Below are positions 9,580-18,793 of a stretch of 42,509 nucleotides of DNA, one piece after another (within the stretch, counting starts at the first letter, position 1; every line of letters starts with the position of its first letter). A program made the position numbers and the translations under genes. The notes beneath the pieces are model-generated. The model searched no databases and was not told where the DNA came from. It worked only from the letters and a program-made list of their open reading frames with translations. The DNA is from Sporisorium sorghi (Eukaryota > Basidiomycota > Ustilaginomycetes > Ustilaginales > Ustilaginaceae). The stretch spans positions 1-42,509 of the forward strand of contig JALCCG010000184.1 in assembly GCA_023212695.1 (NCBI GenBank), in the 5' to 3' direction.

Positions 9580-10456
9580 GCGATGCCGGGTCAAATGTCG
9601 AAAGTGTCGTTATCATACGTAGGATGTTTGGCACGTCGCTTGACGACAGATGGAGCTGCGATGGGGGATCGCGAAGCAAGCACGAGAGAGAGATCGGCAG
9701 ATGGGCACTGTTTGAAGGGCCGATCCTTTTTCTACAATTGTTACGCCGTAGCTTTGCGACATTTACGAATTTTCGCAATTTCGTGCGGCTGTTGGCCACT
9801 GCCAAGCCGTCATGGTGCGCTCACAAGCGCCACTGCACACCGCCTTGGCCACCATTTTTCAAAGATTTATTCTTTTTCGGCAGTGGGACACAGGCACACA
9901 GCCCGAGCTCTTTTCCCTGCAATGTTGCCACTCAGCAGCAGCAGCAGCAGCAGCACAGCCCGCCAAAGCAAGTCGTCGATTTTGGACCCTTGTCGAGCAT
10001 CGAGCATCGAGCATCGAGCATCGGTCTGGGCTACAATACACAGCCCCACGCAATGCTGAACTGGACGTCATGAGGTGAAAGAGCCGACATCCAAGCGCGC
10101 CGGATCGCACAGCCGGGGTATCGACAAGGGTCTGGGGTAGAGCTTTGGCCTGGGTCGGATGCTTTGTCGGTCCTTTCTTCGGTTGGCGCAGGGAGAGAGA
10201 GAGAGAGAGAGAGAGAGCAGACTTTTCAGGTCATCGACAGCCAGCCATGTGAGGGACGAGCGAGGGTTGATGAGGTCGGTGTGGGTGTCTGCGCCTCTCT
10301 CTCTCTCGAGTGCTCCACTTTGTGTTTGTGTCTCGTTGACTCGCCTCGAGGTTAAGTAGTCGCTTGCTTTCCCTTCTCTTGTTCCCTACACTCCACCACC
10401 ACTCAGACTACGATCTCCCACATCACACCAGCACCTCTCAAGCAATCCACGGCACC
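9580..10456. other. Intergenic with short tandem repeats
   Basis: No gene is seen. It contains seven CAG units at 9933-9953, four copies of the heptamer CGAGCAT at 9994-10021, a GA run at about 10191-10217 and a CT run near 10297-10308. The last ~100 bp are pyrimidine-rich and probably form the leader of the glycine-zipper gene. Confidence 0.5.
9994..10021. repeat. Heptamer tandem repeat (CGAGCAT)x4
   Basis: Four perfect head-to-tail copies of CGAGCAT, 28 bp in all, in non-coding DNA downstream of a CAG run. It is a minisatellite-like element with no known function. Confidence 0.85.
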
Positions 10457-10936
10457 ATGTCGTACTATCCAGGCGGACCCGCTCCTAACCAGTCGTCGTA
10501 TCCTGGTGGACCTCAATCCTCGTACCCTGGTGGCCCACAACCGTCCTATCCCGGCGACCCGCTTGCCTCGTCATCGAGCGGCTACCACCAATCCTCCTAC
10601 CCTGGTGGCCCGCAATCGTCCTCCTACAGCAGCGCACCTGGCTACGACTCGCACGGCAACCCGATCGACGGCGAGCGTGGCCTGGGCACCATGGCGGCGG
10701 GTGCGGCTGCGGGTTGGGCGGGCAACAAGATGACCGGTGGCCACATGGGCACGTTGGGGTCGATGGCGAGCGGTGCGATCCTGGCGCAGGTGGGCAAGAT
10801 GGTGTATGAGAAGTTTGACGAAAAGAAGCACCACAACCAGCACAGCGGTGGATATGGCGGTAACCCCTACGGTCCTCCTCCGGGCGGTCACCACGGCGGC
10901 AACTCGGGTGGCTTTGGTGGCTTCTTGAAGCATTGA
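10457..10936 (+). CDS. YPGG-repeat glycine-zipper protein
   Basis: A 159-residue protein starting MSYYPGGPAPNQSSYPGGPQ. The first ~60 residues contain several YPGG(P/D) units separated by Ser/Gln, a flexible tyrosine-glycine-proline repeat. A central segment (around residues 76-112: GLGTMAAGAAAGWAGNKMTG and AILAQVGKM) has Gly/Ala at regular spacing, as in glycine-zipper 2TM-type domains that pack into membranes or oligomers. The C-terminus is His- and Gly-rich (PPPGGHHGGNSGGFGGFLKH). ATG 10457 in context CACCATGTC is chosen over the upstream in-frame ATG at 10364, whose extension reads as leader-like sequence. Similar proteins occur widely in fungi without an established role. Function is not assigned. 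Confidence 0.8.
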   Translation: MSYYPGGPAPNQSSYPGGPQSSYPGGPQPSYPGDPLASSSSGYHQSSYPGGPQSSSYSSAPGYDSHGNPIDGERGLGTMAAGAAAGWAGNKMTGGHMGTLGSMASGAILAQVGKMVYEKFDEKKHHNQHSGGYGGNPYGPPPGGHHGGNSGGFGGFLKH

Positions 10937-11066
10937 GACCTGTCCTGCGCTGTTTGCTCCTTCATCGCTGTCGTATACACTACGTTCTGTTCCATGTACC
11001 GTTGTCGACTGTAACTATTGAATACGCTTGATTGCGATTGCGTGTTGACTGTGAGCGTTGTCGAGT

Positions 11067-11482
11067 CTACCCCCTAACAAAGGCAGCAACCGTCTCGGCG
11101 CTCTTGCACTCGCTATCCTCGAGACGAGCCACCTCTTTGCCATTGACAAGCTTGGTGATGGTCGGGATGCACCTGATAGCATACTCTTTGCGAAACTTGT
11201 TGTCCGGTGTCTTCCATCTATCAAAGAGAATCAACACCAAGTGTCAGCTTGCTACATCTTTGCTTCAGGTGATGAGGAGCAACACTCACTCACTCACTCT
11301 GACCTCTCGCCGACGAGCACGATATGCCCGTCTACATCGCCACTACCAAACACTTTTTCTACGGCAGGCTGTGCATCAACGCAGTCGGGACACCACGGAG
11401 GAGATCCGGAGCTGAAAAAGATGAGGTACTGCGGCTTGTCGCCGAGTGCTGGTGCAACGTCGGTCGAGGATGTCAGTGTCAT
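11067..11482 (-). CDS. TXNDC17/TRP14-like thioredoxin, two exons
   Basis: Exon 1 is 11298-11482 and exon 2 is 11067-11217, separated by an 80-nt intron with a GTGAGT donor and a TAG acceptor; the joined frame gives 111 residues. The redox motif is W30-C31-P32-D33-C34, the WCPDC that distinguishes TXNDC17 (TRP14)-type proteins from classical thioredoxins (WCGPC). These proteins reduce small disulfides and persulfides in the cytosol using thioredoxin reductase. Exon 2 reads EWKTPDNKFRKEYAIRCIPT and then ITKLVNGKEVARLED, which fits the family core with a cis-Pro (IPT). An earlier donor (GTCAGA, 9 nt upstream) would also keep the frame and drop three residues. The intron is required because exon 1 alone ends at a stop right after the donor. 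It is divergent from UNG across a ~0.6-kb spacer. Confidence 0.87.
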
Positions 11483-12095
11483 TGTGACGAGGAGATGGTT
11501 GCAGATCGGGAAGATTGGAAAAGAAAAGAGAAAAAGAAGAAGAAAAAAAAAAAAATGTGACCTCAAAAATCGTCAATTTATTTATTTATTTTTTTATTTA
11601 TTTATTTTTTTCTTTCTGGTGCGCACGGCCAATTTTGGGGTGATTTTTCGCTGAGAAAAAGTGCTGGTCTCTTATTTCTTTTTGCCTCAACAGAAGCTGA
11701 GTTTGAAAAATTGAACTGCGTGCTGCTGCGCGTGTTTGTTTGTTTGTTTGTTTTTTTTTTTTTTTTTTTCGTCTTTGCTCTTTACAGGTCGCGCTGAATT
11801 GTTTCTTCGCGTCGCCGCGTTTGAGTGGATTTTGTGCCTTTTGAGCGCGGTTGAAGCGTTTGTGGAGGCGTAGCAGAGATTGGCTCAGCAACCGTCCTTC
11901 TTCTCGCTCGTCCACCATCATCCACGAGACACAATCAGCAGAGACAGCTACGACAGCCACAACAGGTAGGAAGAAAGAGCATCTCATCGCCAACTTTGCC
12001 CATCACGCGCTTGCTCAGCGCACTGGGCCGTCGAACCATTCGTCAGCCTCCTTTCAGAACCGACTCAGTTCATTGGAAGCGCGAACAGGGTCAAC
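11483..12095. promoter_or_regulatory. Divergent intergenic region, TXNDC17-like / UNG
   Basis: A 613-bp spacer with an A-rich run near 11530-11556, TTTA repeats at about 11577-11607, TTTG repeats followed by a long T run near 11737-11770, and a GC-richer part nearer the UNG start. It probably contains both promoters. No known factor site was identified. Confidence 0.4.
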
Positions 12096-13430
12096 ATGGC
12101 CACCGCTCGGACCACACTCTCCAAGCGAGATGCGAATACGCTCGCTGCCTCGGACGCCGCTGATGCTGCACAGGAAGCTTCGGTCAAGAGGGCCAAGAAG
12201 GAGGCTGCGGCGCCTGAAGACGAGTTTGACATTTTCGATCAAGATGTAGACGATCAAGCTCTGCTCGCTGCCGCAGAAGAAATCGAGTCTGCAGCTTCCA
12301 ACCGGGCTTCTTCGCAGCCAGATCCAGCAGAGACCACCGCCGCCACATCAGTATCTTCGCAGACCGCTCCGTCGCGCAGCAACACGACCGCTGTCGCATC
12401 TTCCTCCACTTCCTCCGCATCGACTCCGCGCTCATCTCTACGACAAGCAACACTCTTCCCCTCTCGGCCCGACCCAACCCCTGCAGAATTCCTACCCAAA
12501 CTGCAGCCACCGGCAGACATCGCATCCGACCCACTCTGGCTCGAACGCCAAACCATGTCCCCCGCCTGGTTCGACCTCCTCAAACCCGAGATGGACAAGC
12601 CCTACTTCTCCCAAACCCTCAAATCCTTCCTAGCAGCCGAAGACAAGGCAGGCAAAAAGACGTACCCGCCACGCGAGCTCATCTACTCGTGGTCGCGCCT
12701 CGTCCCCTCACCGCGCCACGTGCGCGTCGTCGTCGTCGGCCAAGACCCCTACCACGGGCCCGACCAGGCGTGCGGTCTGTCGTTCAGCGTGCCCAAGGGC
12801 GTCAGGGTGCCGCCGTCGCTGCGCAACATCTACAAGGAGCTCGCGACCGAGTATCCCACTTTCCGTCCACCCGCGCACGGCTGTCTGGACGGATGGGCCA
12901 AGCAGGGCGTTCTGCTGCTCAATGCCTGTCTCACCGTCTCGGCGGGCGCGGCTAACAGTCACAACGGCAAAGGGTGGGAAGGCTTGACCAAGCACATTCT
13001 CAAACGCATCGCGGATGAGGCGGCGGGCTCGTCGGCTGCCAAAGCGGCCAATGCGAATGCTACGGCCAACTCCAAGATTGCGACCATGTTTGCCAAGGTT
13101 CAGAAGAAGGCTGCCAGCGAAGCGGACTCGACATCATCAACAGCCGCAACAGCAACAGCAACAGAAGCGGCGGCGGAGAACAAGGGAGGGGACGAGAAAG
13201 TGCAGAGCAAAGGCATCGTCTTGCTCGTTTGGGGCGCGCCCGCCGCAAAGACACTTGCAGACGCAGGAGTGACCGACAAGAGCGCCAACATCCTCATCCT
13301 CAAGTCGCCCCATCCTTCGCCGCTCTCGGCGCATCGCGGCTTCTTCGGCAACGGGCATTTCAAAAAGGCAAACGAGTGGCTCAAACAGCGATACGGAGAC
13401 AAAGGCATGATCGACTGGTCCAAGCTGTAA
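12096..13430 (+). CDS. UNG1: Uracil-DNA glycosylase, family 1
   Basis: A 444-residue enzyme that removes uracil from DNA in base-excision repair, in nucleus and/or mitochondria. The water-activating loop GQDPYHGP is at about residues 215-222, followed by GLSFSVP and PPSLRNIYKE, then GVLLLNACLTVSAGAANSH (uracil-binding region) and the DNA-minor-groove loop HPSPLSAHRGFFG near 406. The N-terminal ~150 residues are disordered, with a short RQATLFP element resembling a PCNA-interaction motif and two basic/acidic patches (KRAKKE). Between the conserved blocks an Ala/Thr/Gln-rich insertion of roughly 60 residues (about 309-372) enlarges the catalytic domain beyond the usual ~220 residues. No intron is seen. 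The gene is convergent with the aldehyde dehydrogenase, with 94 bp between stop codons. Confidence 0.95.
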   Translation: MATARTTLSKRDANTLAASDAADAAQEASVKRAKKEAAAPEDEFDIFDQDVDDQALLAAAEEIESAASNRASSQPDPAETTAATSVSSQTAPSRSNTTAVASSSTSSASTPRSSLRQATLFPSRPDPTPAEFLPKLQPPADIASDPLWLERQTMSPAWFDLLKPEMDKPYFSQTLKSFLAAEDKAGKKTYPPRELIYSWSRLVPSPRHVRVVVVGQDPYHGPDQACGLSFSVPKGVRVPPSLRNIYKELATEYPTFRPPAHGCLDGWAKQGVLLLNACLTVSAGAANSHNGKGWEGLTKHILKRIADEAAGSSAAKAANANATANSKIATMFAKVQKKAASEADSTSSTAATATATEAAAENKGGDEKVQSKGIVLLVWGAPAAKTLADAGVTDKSANILILKSPHPSPLSAHRGFFGNGHFKKANEWLKQRYGDKGMIDWSKL

Positions 13431-13524
13431 CACACTCACACTCTCACTTTCCAGACACGGGCATTGCATGAACATGGCATTTTGACATTTGATCGAGGAT
13501 CCTACGTGGCCCGAACTCGCGAGA

Positions 13525-15063
13525 TCAACCGGTGAGCGGCCAGTCGAGCGACTCGCCAAAGTTCCAGTGTATCGACTTGACCTGCGTATACTCGTTGATC
13601 GCGTCGACGCCCAGCTCCCTGCCAATGCCGCTCGCCTTGAACCCGCCGAACGGCACCGCGTTGCTGACGACCACATAGTTGTTGACCCACACCGTGCCCG
13701 CCTGGATCGCGCCAGACACGCGCATGCACCGGTTCGCATTCGTGCTGAACACGCCCGCGCCCAACCCGTACGACGTATCATTCGCCAGCTGGATCGCCTC
13801 CGCTTCGTCCTTGAACTTCGCCACTGCCAGCACGGGCCCGAAGATCTCGTCATCCACGATCTTCATGCCCTTCTTGCACCCGCTGAAGATGGTTGGCTCG
13901 ACGTAAAAGCCACCCGCCAACTCGCCCGCTCCCTTGGTCCATGCGCCACCGCCGATCTCGACCGTGGCGCCTTCTTGCTTGCCGGACTCGATGTAGTCCA
14001 GGATGCGCTGCTGGTGGCGCGCCGTGATCTGCGGGCCTTGGAACGTCGCCTTGTCGAACGGGTCGCCGATCTGGTGGGCCTTGAAAGCGGCCACGAGCTT
14101 GGGCACAAACTGGTCGTAAATGCCCTCCTGCACGAACAGGCGTGAGCCAGCCGTGCAGTCCTGGCCCTGATTAAACAAGATCCCCAGCGCGGCCCAGTTG
14201 ACCGCCTGATCAATGTCCGCGTCGTCGAACACCACCACGGGCGACTTGCCGCCCAGTTCCAGCGTCACCTTCTTCAAGTTCGACCGGGCAGCGCGCTCCA
14301 TGACGCGCTTCCCAATCGCCGTGCTGCCCGTGAACGCGACCTTGTCCACGTCCATATGCCCCGTGATGGCATCGCCCACCACCGGCCCCAGCCCATTCAC
14401 CACATTAAACACGCCCGCCGGCAGCCCCGCCTCGACCGACAACTCGGCAATGCGCAGCGCACTCAGCGGCGTCTGCTCCGCGGGCTTGAGCACGATGCAG
14501 TTCCCCGCCGCGAGCGCCGGCGCCACCTTCCAACCCAGCATGCCGATGGGGTAGTTCCACGGAATGATCTGCCCGCACACGCCCAGGGGCTGCAACCTGG
14601 TGAACGCGAGCTTCTCGCCCTCCTTCTGCTCGATCGTCTTGCCCTCGATCTTGTCCGCTAGACCGCCGTAGTAGCGGAAGCATCCCGCAGTGTCGGCGAT
14701 GTCCATCGTCTCGGCGATCCAGCGCGGCTTGCCGTTGTCGAGCGACTCGAGCTCGCTCAGCTCGACTGCGTGCTGCTCGAGCAGGTCGGCGAGCTTGAAG
14801 AGGATAGAGGCGCGTTGTTGGGGAGTCGAGTTGCGGCCCCACGTCGTGTTGAACGCCTTACGTGCGGACTGGACCGCGATGTCGACGTCGGAGGGGGAGG
14901 CGGCTGAGACAAAGCCGAGAGATTTGCCAGTGGCTGGGTTGATGGTCTCGAGCGTGCCGCCGTCGACGGAGGGCACGAAGCGGTTGTCGATGAAGAGTCC
15001 CGTGGGAACGGTGAGGGTCTTGCCCGAAGGCGAGGCGATCTCGAGTGTCTCCGGGAAGGTCAT
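13525..15063 (-). CDS. NAD(P)+-dependent aldehyde dehydrogenase
   Basis: A 512-residue class-1/2-like aldehyde dehydrogenase that oxidises aldehydes to acids in the cytosol; the substrate is not fixed by sequence. Visible are the N-terminal LFIDNRFVPSVDGGTLETIN, the cofactor-binding FTGSTAIGKRV, the general-base Glu in LELGGKSPVVVF, the nucleophilic Cys in GQDCTAGSR, and the C-terminal EIFGPVLAV and PFGGFKASGIGRELG blocks. ATG 15063 is preferred to the upstream in-frame ATG at 15111, whose 16-residue extension (His/Ser-rich) has no family counterpart. No targeting presequence is seen. Smut fungi use a related enzyme for indole-3-acetaldehyde oxidation, but nothing here identifies this one as that enzyme. 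It is divergent from the Zn2Cys6 factor, which could be its regulator by proximity only. Confidence 0.95.
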   Translation of the reverse strand: MTFPETLEIASPSGKTLTVPTGLFIDNRFVPSVDGGTLETINPATGKSLGFVSAASPSDVDIAVQSARKAFNTTWGRNSTPQQRASILFKLADLLEQHAVELSELESLDNGKPRWIAETMDIADTAGCFRYYGGLADKIEGKTIEQKEGEKLAFTRLQPLGVCGQIIPWNYPIGMLGWKVAPALAAGNCIVLKPAEQTPLSALRIAELSVEAGLPAGVFNVVNGLGPVVGDAITGHMDVDKVAFTGSTAIGKRVMERAARSNLKKVTLELGGKSPVVVFDDADIDQAVNWAALGILFNQGQDCTAGSRLFVQEGIYDQFVPKLVAAFKAHQIGDPFDKATFQGPQITARHQQRILDYIESGKQEGATVEIGGGAWTKGAGELAGGFYVEPTIFSGCKKGMKIVDDEIFGPVLAVAKFKDEAEAIQLANDTSYGLGAGVFSTNANRCMRVSGAIQAGTVWVNNYVVVSNAVPFGGFKASGIGRELGVDAINEYTQVKSIHWNFGESLDWPLTG

Positions 15064-16216
15064 TTTGGCAAGATGAGGAAAGGACAAACTTGGATGGTGA
15101 TGGCGAGACAAGGCTTGTGGTCTGGAGAGCTTGGATATTTAACGAGACCTCTGATATCGTTATCGCTGCACCTGCTGCCGACTCTACACGACGACTTTTC
15201 CGGCGGTCGACACAGATTTCAAGTGTCGTTTATTGTCACATTTGGCAATCAATCAAATTCCCGCCCACCTCTCGATGGGAATCTTGAACAGTCGAATGCG
15301 CATTCCCTGCCAGCCAAGAAGGAGCAGCGCGATGGTCCGTGTGTCTGTCTGCAACTGCAAACAATTGCCGCGCTAGCCGCGCTAGCCGCGCTAGCCGCGC
15401 TAATCGCGTGTGCCGCCAAGCTGCGAAAAGATACGGCCGCGCGAAGCGAGAGAAAAGCGCTTTCTGCGGAGAAGCGGCCGTGTTGCGCAGAACAGACCCT
15501 GAAATGCTGCTGTTGCAGAGAAGGAAACGACACCGCGAGCAACCAGAAACAAAACAGACTTGGACATGGCACACTCTAGGTCTGGACTAGGCTTGCTTCT
15601 CTGAGCTTTGATAAAGAAGCCAGCTGTGTGTAGACAGACTTGGTCCTTTTGTCGTAAAGTTGACTCGAGTGCTGTTCGTCCAAGCCCCACTGCGCTTGAT
15701 CCTTTGGATCGGCCAAGCCTATCTAGAGCCGGCGAAAAAGTGCAGCAACGGCTGTTGACATTGACGAAGAAGCAGCGTGAGAATAGAGCATACAGCGAAA
15801 ACAAGGTTATCGGATGTGATACCGAATGATTTGCACCTACTCTTCTCGCACCCACTCAGCCAAACCTTGTCTCGTTGGAAGCTCATCTCGGAAAGGCCGT
15901 TTCCTTCATTCAATCACCGTCTTTGCCGACATCGACCTCGCCTTCACACAGTCACATCGATTTGCTCTATAGGCCGAGATCAGCAGTGTCGGAACATCCT
16001 CTTTCGTACGGCTGGGGAGGGAGAGCTGATACAGCACCGATAAGCGCGGGAGCGCTTTCTTCTTCACCTCTCAACTACATCAACCAAGACGACGAGGCTC
16101 TAGCATTCGACACGGGCGATCGCATCACCAAGGTCGATGCACACTCGCATGCATCCAGGAGATGGTGTCGACCGCAACATTGCACACGTAGCATCTTTTG
16201 CAGCTGGATCGCAGAA
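15064..16216. promoter_or_regulatory. Divergent intergenic region, ALDH / zinc-cluster factor
   Basis: About 1.15 kb between the proposed starts. It includes a 9-bp tandem repeat (15367-15402) and AT-richer stretches. The frame of the zinc-cluster factor stays open back to an ATG at 15875, but the sequence 15875-16216 reads like untranslated leader (no domain, many Arg/Cys/Trp), so it is listed here as probable 5' UTR. Confidence 0.45.
15367..15402. repeat. 9-bp tandem repeat (GCCGCGCTA)x4
   Basis: Four perfect copies of GCCGCGCTA in the divergent region between aldehyde dehydrogenase and the zinc-cluster factor. Each copy junction creates GCTAGC, a self-complementary hexamer. No function is known. 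Confidence 0.85.
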
Positions 16217-18793
16217 ATGCCTTCACCCTTAGCCTCGAGCCCTGCTTCCGGCTCCAGATCTTGCTCGAAACCATCGCCTGCTGAAACGATCAGCGCAACC
16301 ACACCCCAACGGCGTATCTCGAGTGACCACAACCAAGTCGTCGCCGGCAGCTCTCGCAATCCCGATGGACTCACACAGGTCGACGCGCCAGCCCCCTTAG
16401 CTGGCAAGAGGTCGCGCTCCGGCTGCCTCACCTGTCGAAAGCGCAAGAAAAAGTGCGACGAGACGCTGTGCGAAGAGACGGGCGGCTGCTGGCGATGCCG
16501 CAACGCAGGCTACCAGTGCGAAGGCTTTCGAAGGCCGCCTGTCGTCTTTGAGCCCGGCTCGGCTTCTTTCACCAAAGCGAAACGCACAAAGAGGTCACCT
16601 GCACCCGAATCGCTCAATGGTCGCAACCACGATGACAGTCGCGTCAAGACGGAAGGCGACTCGAATCGTCACGGCAATGGTTCCGTAGAAGCGCAATCTT
16701 CGTTCACACCGCCACCCGCAACAAGGTCTGCACCGTTCCAAGCTGCGATGGGTCAGGTCGACCAGGAAAGCTTGGATATGGCACACAGCCTCGCCGAGTT
16801 TGCAGGTCTTGCCACGAGCTCAGCTTCTTGGCCGCTTGCCAACGACATGACGCACGCCACCTCTCACAACAGCCCACCGAAAGACGACGGAACAGCATCC
16901 CACCTCAAGGACAGAGCTTCTTCCAGTATACCCGCTTCCTACTCGTCCTTCGTACATCCCTCTATTGGCTCACACCGCTCAACACACCAAACGCAGATGC
17001 AGCCGCCATCGCCATCGCAGCCGCAGCCGCAGTCGCTTCACAGCACGGCGTCACTTCAGACATCAAGTGTACCCTGTGAGATCGTGGGAGATTGCCTCTT
17101 TTTCGGCCACAACCTTTGCGCATCGTGCAGCGCCGTCGCCAGTCGCCTCATGCAACCCGATCTGGCACAGCTCGCTGCGCTCGACGCCGACCTGGTGCAG
17201 GTGCAGCCCATGCCCAGCCTCTACACGCCGCCCATGGGATCTCGGCACGGTTCGCCCGCCGCCGACCACGCCAAGTCCAAACTCGTCATGGAGAGCCTCA
17301 TCGGCTACTACAGTACGCTCATCACGTGCTGGGTGCAAGGATGCGATGTTCGCGGCATCGAAGCCTCGACGCTGTTCCGCCGGCTGGTGCCATATCTCTT
17401 GGAGAGCGTCGATCGGCATCCACCCCTCAGGCTGTCGATTGCGGCTGTCACCGCGGGCTATGTGGGTGGCGCTAGGCTCACGTGGCCCAAGGACGTCGTG
17501 GCGATCCATCAGTGGGCCAACACGTTGCGCGCCGACCGCACCTCGATCGCAGACTGCGTCAAGGCCAATCTCAGCTTCACCTTCCCAAGCACGCCAGATA
17601 CGCTGTGGTCCGTGTCGCCCGGTGCCACCGGCCTGTCTTCGGAATCGCACAACGCCGGCGTGACCGCTCTGTCGCCCGCCAATGCAGAGAGGCTGCGACG
17701 CGCGTCCACCACACACGCCATGCTCGACGATCTGCTCGTGGGACAAGCTCAGACGCTCAAGCAGCTCGCTCTGCGGTCGCTCGAGCAGGCCGTCTCGGAC
17801 CATCGCGCCAAGACAACCCGCGCTGCAGGCCTCAGCTTGACCGAAAAGGGCTTCCTCGCCGAATGCGCCCACGTCAACCCGCTGCTCATGACGGCGCTCA
17901 ACATCGCCATCTACTCGTTCGCGGAAGAAGGCATGCAGAGCTACTTTGAAGAGGCCGCCCGGATGCGCAGCCTGATCGATACGCTGCTGGGCTCGTTCCC
18001 GCCGGTGAATCTGTCCAAGCTGACGTCGCACGAGCATTTGGGTTTCCGCACCTACGTGTGGTCGGATGTGACGACGGCGATTGCGTGCGGGACGCGGCCG
18101 CATCTGCATCTGCAGCTGTCGCTGTCGACATACGTCGACGATGGCGTCACGGAGCCGGCGAAGAGTGCCGACGGCGGCCATGTGGCCGAGGCGCTGGCGC
18201 AGGATCAGACGTTCATTCTGCACGATAGCATGCTCGCTGCGCTGTCGGACATTGCGCGGTTGCGGTACGACTTTGACGGGGGCGATTTCACCGCCACTGC
18301 ACGCCGGGCTGCAGGCTCGCCCGTGCCGCAGTGGGTGCACGACCGGGCGCGGCGCATCCAAGCGCGGGTGGAGGCGTGCAAGATCGACGGCCCCCCGACG
18401 ACCGGCTCGGCGATCTGCGCAATGATGACCAAGAGCGCGTGCATCGTGCTGATCCACACGCTGATTTATCGGGTAGGCGCGCTGCACCCCGTGGTGAAAG
18501 GGCTGCTGCGGGGGATGCTGGAGCTGTGGACGAGCGCGGGCGAGCAGTACTGCCGCAGTGTGGGCTGCTCCAATTTCAACTTGGCCATTACGATTGCGAG
18601 CAGTGTGGCGGTCGACGAGGAGGATAGAAAGGTGTGCGAGCAGGCGATGCAGATCGTGGGACACGAGGAGGCCGGGCCGGCGAGCGGGAGGGAGTTGATA
18701 CGGGAGGTGTGGAGGAGGACGGACGTCGCGGGCACGCCGTGCTTCTGGACGGATCTGGTGGCGTCGGGGGAGTACGCTGTTGCGTTTTTCTAG
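16217..18793 (+). CDS. Zn2Cys6 fungal transcription factor
   Basis: Read from ATG 16217 this is an 858-residue protein; the frame is open to an ATG at 15875 (972 residues). The binuclear zinc cluster is at about residues 70-101: C-x2-C-x6-C, a linker with DETLCEETGG, then C-x2-C-x6-C, with the basic stretch RKRKKK, so it binds DNA in the nucleus. A Ser/Pro/Gln-rich linker follows (with QPPSPSQPQPQSL-like sequence). The C-terminal half (from about residue 330) is an alpha-helical fungal-specific regulatory domain of the Fungal_trans_2 type, e.g. LIGYYSTLITCWVQGCDVRG and FAEEGMQSYFEEAARMRSLI. The spacing and the CLTCRKRKKKCDE start fit that family. The target genes are unknown; the nearest candidate is the divergent aldehyde dehydrogenase. 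Confidence 0.9.
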   Translation: MPSPLASSPASGSRSCSKPSPAETISATTPQRRISSDHNQVVAGSSRNPDGLTQVDAPAPLAGKRSRSGCLTCRKRKKKCDETLCEETGGCWRCRNAGYQCEGFRRPPVVFEPGSASFTKAKRTKRSPAPESLNGRNHDDSRVKTEGDSNRHGNGSVEAQSSFTPPPATRSAPFQAAMGQVDQESLDMAHSLAEFAGLATSSASWPLANDMTHATSHNSPPKDDGTASHLKDRASSSIPASYSSFVHPSIGSHRSTHQTQMQPPSPSQPQPQSLHSTASLQTSSVPCEIVGDCLFFGHNLCASCSAVASRLMQPDLAQLAALDADLVQVQPMPSLYTPPMGSRHGSPAADHAKSKLVMESLIGYYSTLITCWVQGCDVRGIEASTLFRRLVPYLLESVDRHPPLRLSIAAVTAGYVGGARLTWPKDVVAIHQWANTLRADRTSIADCVKANLSFTFPSTPDTLWSVSPGATGLSSESHNAGVTALSPANAERLRRASTTHAMLDDLLVGQAQTLKQLALRSLEQAVSDHRAKTTRAAGLSLTEKGFLAECAHVNPLLMTALNIAIYSFAEEGMQSYFEEAARMRSLIDTLLGSFPPVNLSKLTSHEHLGFRTYVWSDVTTAIACGTRPHLHLQLSLSTYVDDGVTEPAKSADGGHVAEALAQDQTFILHDSMLAALSDIARLRYDFDGGDFTATARRAAGSPVPQWVHDRARRIQARVEACKIDGPPTTGSAICAMMTKSACIVLIHTLIYRVGALHPVVKGLLRGMLELWTSAGEQYCRSVGCSNFNLAITIASSVAVDEEDRKVCEQAMQIVGHEEAGPASGRELIREVWRRTDVAGTPCFWTDLVASGEYAVAFF

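Noticed and set aside
13525..15063. Aspartate before the catalytic Cys of the aldehyde dehydrogenase (GQDC)
   Set aside because: Common in fungal and bacterial aldehyde dehydrogenases, so not an anomaly.
15875..16216. N-terminal extension of the zinc-cluster factor
   Set aside because: Open but leader-like; the first ATG with protein-like sequence is 16217. Kept as an alternative start only.
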